DNA of 64,000 nucleotides from Kalmanozyma brasiliensis GHG001 (lineage: Eukaryota > Basidiomycota > Ustilaginomycetes > Ustilaginales): contig NW_015961988.1 in NCBI RefSeq assembly GCF_000497045.1, forward strand, positions 620,001-684,000. Direction: 5' to 3'. The notes under the pieces are model-generated. The model did not search any database. It saw only the letters and a list, made by a program, of their open reading frames with translations, and had not been told where the DNA came from. This document shows, piece after piece, positions 61,024 through 64,000 of this stretch. The translations under genes and the position numbers were made by a program. Every line of letters begins with the position of its first letter. The first letter of the stretch is position 1.

Positions 61024-63055
61024 GACTGCAGTGCCGCACGACTCAGCGAGTGCACATATGTATGCGGAAGCTATCGACTTGAATGGATTGAAGCAGCGAT
61101 GGCGGACCAAGTGCGGAGCGGAGCGTTGAGTGCGGAGAAGAGAGAAGGTGCGAGCTGCTGATCTTTGTATGCGGAGTCGCTCGAGACGGGCGGATTGTAA
61201 TCGCGATTAGAGTCGTGCTGTGCAGATCATGTGAAGGTCGATGACAGCTTTAAAGATGTGCCGTGTGGACGAGTGCTGTAGCTGTGGGCGGCGAGATGAG
61301 GAAGCGATGCTGTAGAGCTGTTGGCTGAGCACCCGCTAGTAGCGGGGCGACAAAGCGATAGCGTCGAGTCTTTAGGCAGCCCACCGACTTGCACGCCAAT
61401 TGGAATGCGGTGACTTGGCAGGGGAAGGCTGCAGCTCAATGTCGAGCTCGTGAACGCGGACGGGGAGAGCTGATGCTGGAACTGCAAGGCAGAGTAGGTG
61501 CGGTGGATGTCGGGAGCTGAGTGAGATGATGTAGGTGGGGTGTGAGCGTGTCGAGGGCGAGATATCAACCCACCAAAGAGGCTTTGACGATGAGCAGCGA
61601 GGGTCTTCTCTGGCGAGAGAGAGCTCATGTCAAAAAACGAAATCGAGCCCTGCCAGGCGGAGACTGCGCTGTGCAGTGTGTGGCGCTCCCTGCAAGAGAA
61701 GCAGTCCCGGTGTGCACCCTATTTTTTCCCTTGCTGAAAGACTGTGCTGTGGAAGCCTGACCAGGCCAGTGTAATGGAAAATACACGAAAAAGCCAAAAA
61801 GACCCCGGGCTTCGCAGAACCAGACAGACTGCGCACTCTCTGGCAGGGTTTCCCCTTTGGCTACTGCACTTCACGCGGGATCTTTCGCTAAGAACGAGAG
61901 ACAGTCCTGCAGCTGCTACTCTCGCCCGGCACTCTTTTCCTGCAGCAAAATCTGGCTCTGAATTGGGCGAGGTCTAGCCGAGCTCCTCCTGTCCATTTCA
62001 GCGAAGGACCGTGTCAAATAGAGCAGATTTGCTCTGCGCGTTCGCCCTGGCCCTGATCACAGCTCCTCAAAAAATCATTCGTCTCAAGAGAGGAGAGACA
62101 TGGAAAGGGCATCCGTCAACGTGCTTCTTGTCTGCGCCCGTGTAGTTTGTGACCTGAGTTGGTCTACGGATGGTTCTCGAGGAATTCTTCTCTTTGCTCT
62201 TGGCGACTTTTTACAACAGTCGTGATGCTGAAAGTACCGGAAGTGTGACCCTTTGTGACTACATTGGTCCCAGCAGCAGTGCAAGGTTGTCGAGCTGGTG
62301 CCTTCACAGGGTCAAGGCTGTCGGTCAGCCGGGCAAGACTGCGATACATCCTACGTGGCCTCCATTAGCCGAGAGACGACAGTGCACTCGACTGTGTGGC
62401 TCAGCATGTGACAATAGAGCGATTGCTCGCGCCGTGTGCGCGCGCAGCAATAAACGGCCGTGCCGGCATCAGTCTGGGAGAGGCACAAATTGCTGCAAAG
62501 GGAGACCCGACGAGATGAGATGCTGACAAGCACGAGTATGGACATCATCGTGGGAAAGATGACTCCTTTCCACCGGGTGACACGCTCCGGATGACACGAC
62601 AATCGCATGCCAGGCGTCGGATGATCCGCAAGCTGAGCTTGATGCCACATCGAATCGAACTCACCGAACCTCTTCAAGGGAGGAGCCGCCAAGCGCGCCT
62701 CCTGACAGCCTCTCAAGCACACAGCCACACGCACAACGTCGATACGAGCCAGGAACTGATAATTGCGAGTCGTGCAGGGGTAACGAACCATAAGATCACG
62801 TATGATGTAAGAAAGCGAAAATCGAAACGATCGTCGATGCTTTGAAAGAGCATGAAACGAGTGACGTGGGGTCCCGAGACATTAATGGGCGCAGAAAAAG
62901 AGTATAGATCTAGTTGGGACGTGGTATGAGGGAAGAATGGCATCGTAGCCAGTGGCGGCAGCGATGTCGGGGAATGTGAATGGCCTCTGTGCGCTACTAC
63001 CGCCAAGAGACGCAGCAGCGAACAGACAGCCGGAGCAAGAACGGGAACGATCCGA
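61024..63055. other. 2-kb intergenic region, no gene supported
   Basis: It holds the KDM5 promoter side and the 3' flank of the H+-ATPase gene, both on the minus strand. A 118-codon plus-strand frame at 62170-62526 and a 133-codon minus frame at 61227-61628 lack any family feature or coding pattern. No tRNA or other RNA gene is recognised. Confidence 0.55.
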
Positions 63056-64000
63056 TTACTCGTCCTCGATCTCGGTTCGCGGGTGGAAGGCCCAGAGCTC
63101 CTCGCCATCGTCGTTCTTCTCGTGAACAATGGTGAGACGCTGCAGGTTGACAAAGAAGTCCTCGAGCAGAGGGTTCTTCTGCGATCGAGTGCGGCGACCG
63201 AGGTTGTTGAGCCAGGTCCACTTGTTGAGCATGTAGTACACGGCACCAACGATGGCGGTGACACCGATCGAGTAGGCATACACACGGATGACGGTGACAA
63301 TGTCGGTCCAGCCACCGTGAGGAGCAGTGACGGGGTTGCGGCGGGGAGCACCCGAGAGCCAACCGAAGAGACAGAAGAGAGTCGCAATCACGTCGACACC
63401 CAGCACGGCGCCCACCAGCTGCCACGAGGGGAGCGTGATGTCCGACTCACCACCGCCCAGACGAGTGATGAAGATGAGCCAGTTCTCCGTGAGCGAGACT
63501 TCGAGGAAGAGGATCTCCTGCGTGTTACCAAAGTTCTGGATGACACCACCGTTGTTGAGGAAGAGCGTACCACGGATGATCCAGGTACCGGCGGCGAGCA
63601 GGAGACCGAGGATGACCGAGATGACCCAAATCTTGGGCAGCTGCCACTCGACGGGGGCCTTGGCGTGGGGGGCGTTGTCGTAGGCAATGGCGATGGTGGC
63701 AACGTCGGCGAACAGAGCGATGAAGACAATCAGGTTGGATCGGATCACCTCGTCGAGGATGAGGATGGTGAGCACCAGGTAGATCTCGAGGTGGAGACAG
63801 AGCGAGATACGGTACTGGATGTACGCCTTCATGCGGTGGAAAATCTGACGGGCGACCTTGATCGAGGTGATGATGGTCGAGAGACCCTCGTCGAGGAAGA
63901 CGACATCGGCAGCGGAGCGAGCAGCGTCCGAGGCACCTTCGACGGCAATACCACAGTCGGCCTTCTTGAGCGAGGGAGCGTCGTTGACACCGTCACCGGT
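63056..64000 (-). CDS. PMA1: Plasma-membrane H+-ATPase (P-type, Pma1), 5' end beyond window
   Basis: The C-terminal 314 residues are present and the frame is open to the right edge, entering at the hinge motif [11 protein letters not shown] of the P domain. It continues with [20 protein letters not shown] and the last six membrane helices ([60 protein letters not shown]), as in fungal type IIIA pumps. The IAYDNA and AHAKAPVEW segments are typical of Pma1. The pump exports protons using ATP and energises nutrient uptake. The regulatory C-tail includes [17 protein letters not shown] and then an acidic extension ending TEIEDE. The gene end at 63056 is complete; the N-terminus, phosphorylation site and first helices lie beyond the window. 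Confidence 0.95.
   Translation of the reverse strand, partial: TGDGVNDAPSLKKADCGIAVEGASDAARSAADVVFLDEGLSTIITSIKVARQIFHRMKAYIQYRISLCLHLEIYLVLTILILDEVIRSNLIVFIALFADVATIAIAYDNAPHAKAPVEWQLPKIWVISVILGLLLAAGTWIIRGTLFLNNGGVIQNFGNTQEILFLEVSLTENWLIFITRLGGGESDITLPSWQLVGAVLGVDVIATLFCLFGWLSGAPRRNPVTAPHGGWTDIVTVIRVYAYSIGVTAIVGAVYYMLNKWTWLNNLGRRTRSQKNPLLEDFFVNLQRLTIVHEKNDDGEELWAFHPRTEIEDE

Noticed and set aside
61024..61110. 29-residue N-terminal extension of KDM5 from a TTG
   Set aside because: It lacks an ATG; the ATG at 61023 is the first one in the frame.
62495..62503. Near match to the smut pheromone response element (ACAAAGGGA)
   Set aside because: The site reads GCAAAGGGA, one mismatch, single copy, and not near a mating gene.
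62170..62526. 118-codon ORF between KDM5 and PMA1 genes
   Set aside because: Cys/Arg-rich composition and poor codon pattern look like chance; no domain or signal peptide that is convincing.

Overview
The window is nuclear DNA of a basidiomycete yeast or smut fungus, most likely a member of the Ustilaginales (Ustilago/Sporisorium/Moesziomyces type). The reasons are the compact GC-rich genes with few or no introns, introns of about 70-110 bp with GTRAGN donors, CT-rich leaders, long Ser/Gln/His-rich disordered tracts in regulators, and a gene set that is purely fungal and eukaryotic. No organism name is readable from the sequence. A run of 17 N at 45689-45705 inside a GT microsatellite marks it as a draft assembly.

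Layout, left to right: (1) the 5' part of a long coiled-coil protein (1-1513, minus) and a Zn2Cys6 transcription factor (minus); (2) mitochondrial processing peptidase alpha (plus) facing an alpha/beta hydrolase (minus, two exons); (3) a DHA2-type MFS exporter, a small three-exon unknown gene and a synaptojanin-like Sac/5-phosphatase; (4) an F-box/WD-like protein, the three-exon V-ATPase subunit e, a beta-hydroxyacid dehydrogenase and the cohesin kleisin Rad21; (5) a disordered unknown protein, then about 4.2 kb without a supported gene, ending in a CT-rich leader and a B-type mitotic cyclin; (6) a MYND-finger Mub1/SamB homologue, again behind a CT-rich leader, and a CLPTM1-family membrane protein; (7) a microsatellite with an assembly gap followed by a frame-disrupted, unidentified coding remnant, then a DHA1-type MFS transporter; (8) a WBP2-like GRAM protein, a Fat1-type very-long-chain acyl-CoA synthetase/fatty-acid transporter, a KDM5/Lid2-type histone H3K4 demethylase and the 3' part of the plasma-membrane H+-ATPase.

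Most of the window is ordinary housekeeping and regulatory content: cell cycle and chromosome cohesion (cyclin B, Rad21), chromatin (KDM5), proton pumping (Pma1 and V-ATPase e), lipid and phosphoinositide metabolism (Fat1, Sac/5-phosphatase, CLPTM1), ubiquitin-linked turnover (F-box, Mub1) and two drug/polyamine-type MFS exporters. There is no operon-like clustering. Several neighbours are convergent with spacers of only 89-293 bp. I see no secondary-metabolite cluster, intact transposon, rRNA, tRNA or CRISPR. The least explained parts are the decayed coding region at 45706-46660 with an antisense proline-rich ORF beside it, the degenerate tandem repeat at 11975-12290, and the long gene-free leader regions upstream of the cyclin and MUB1 genes.
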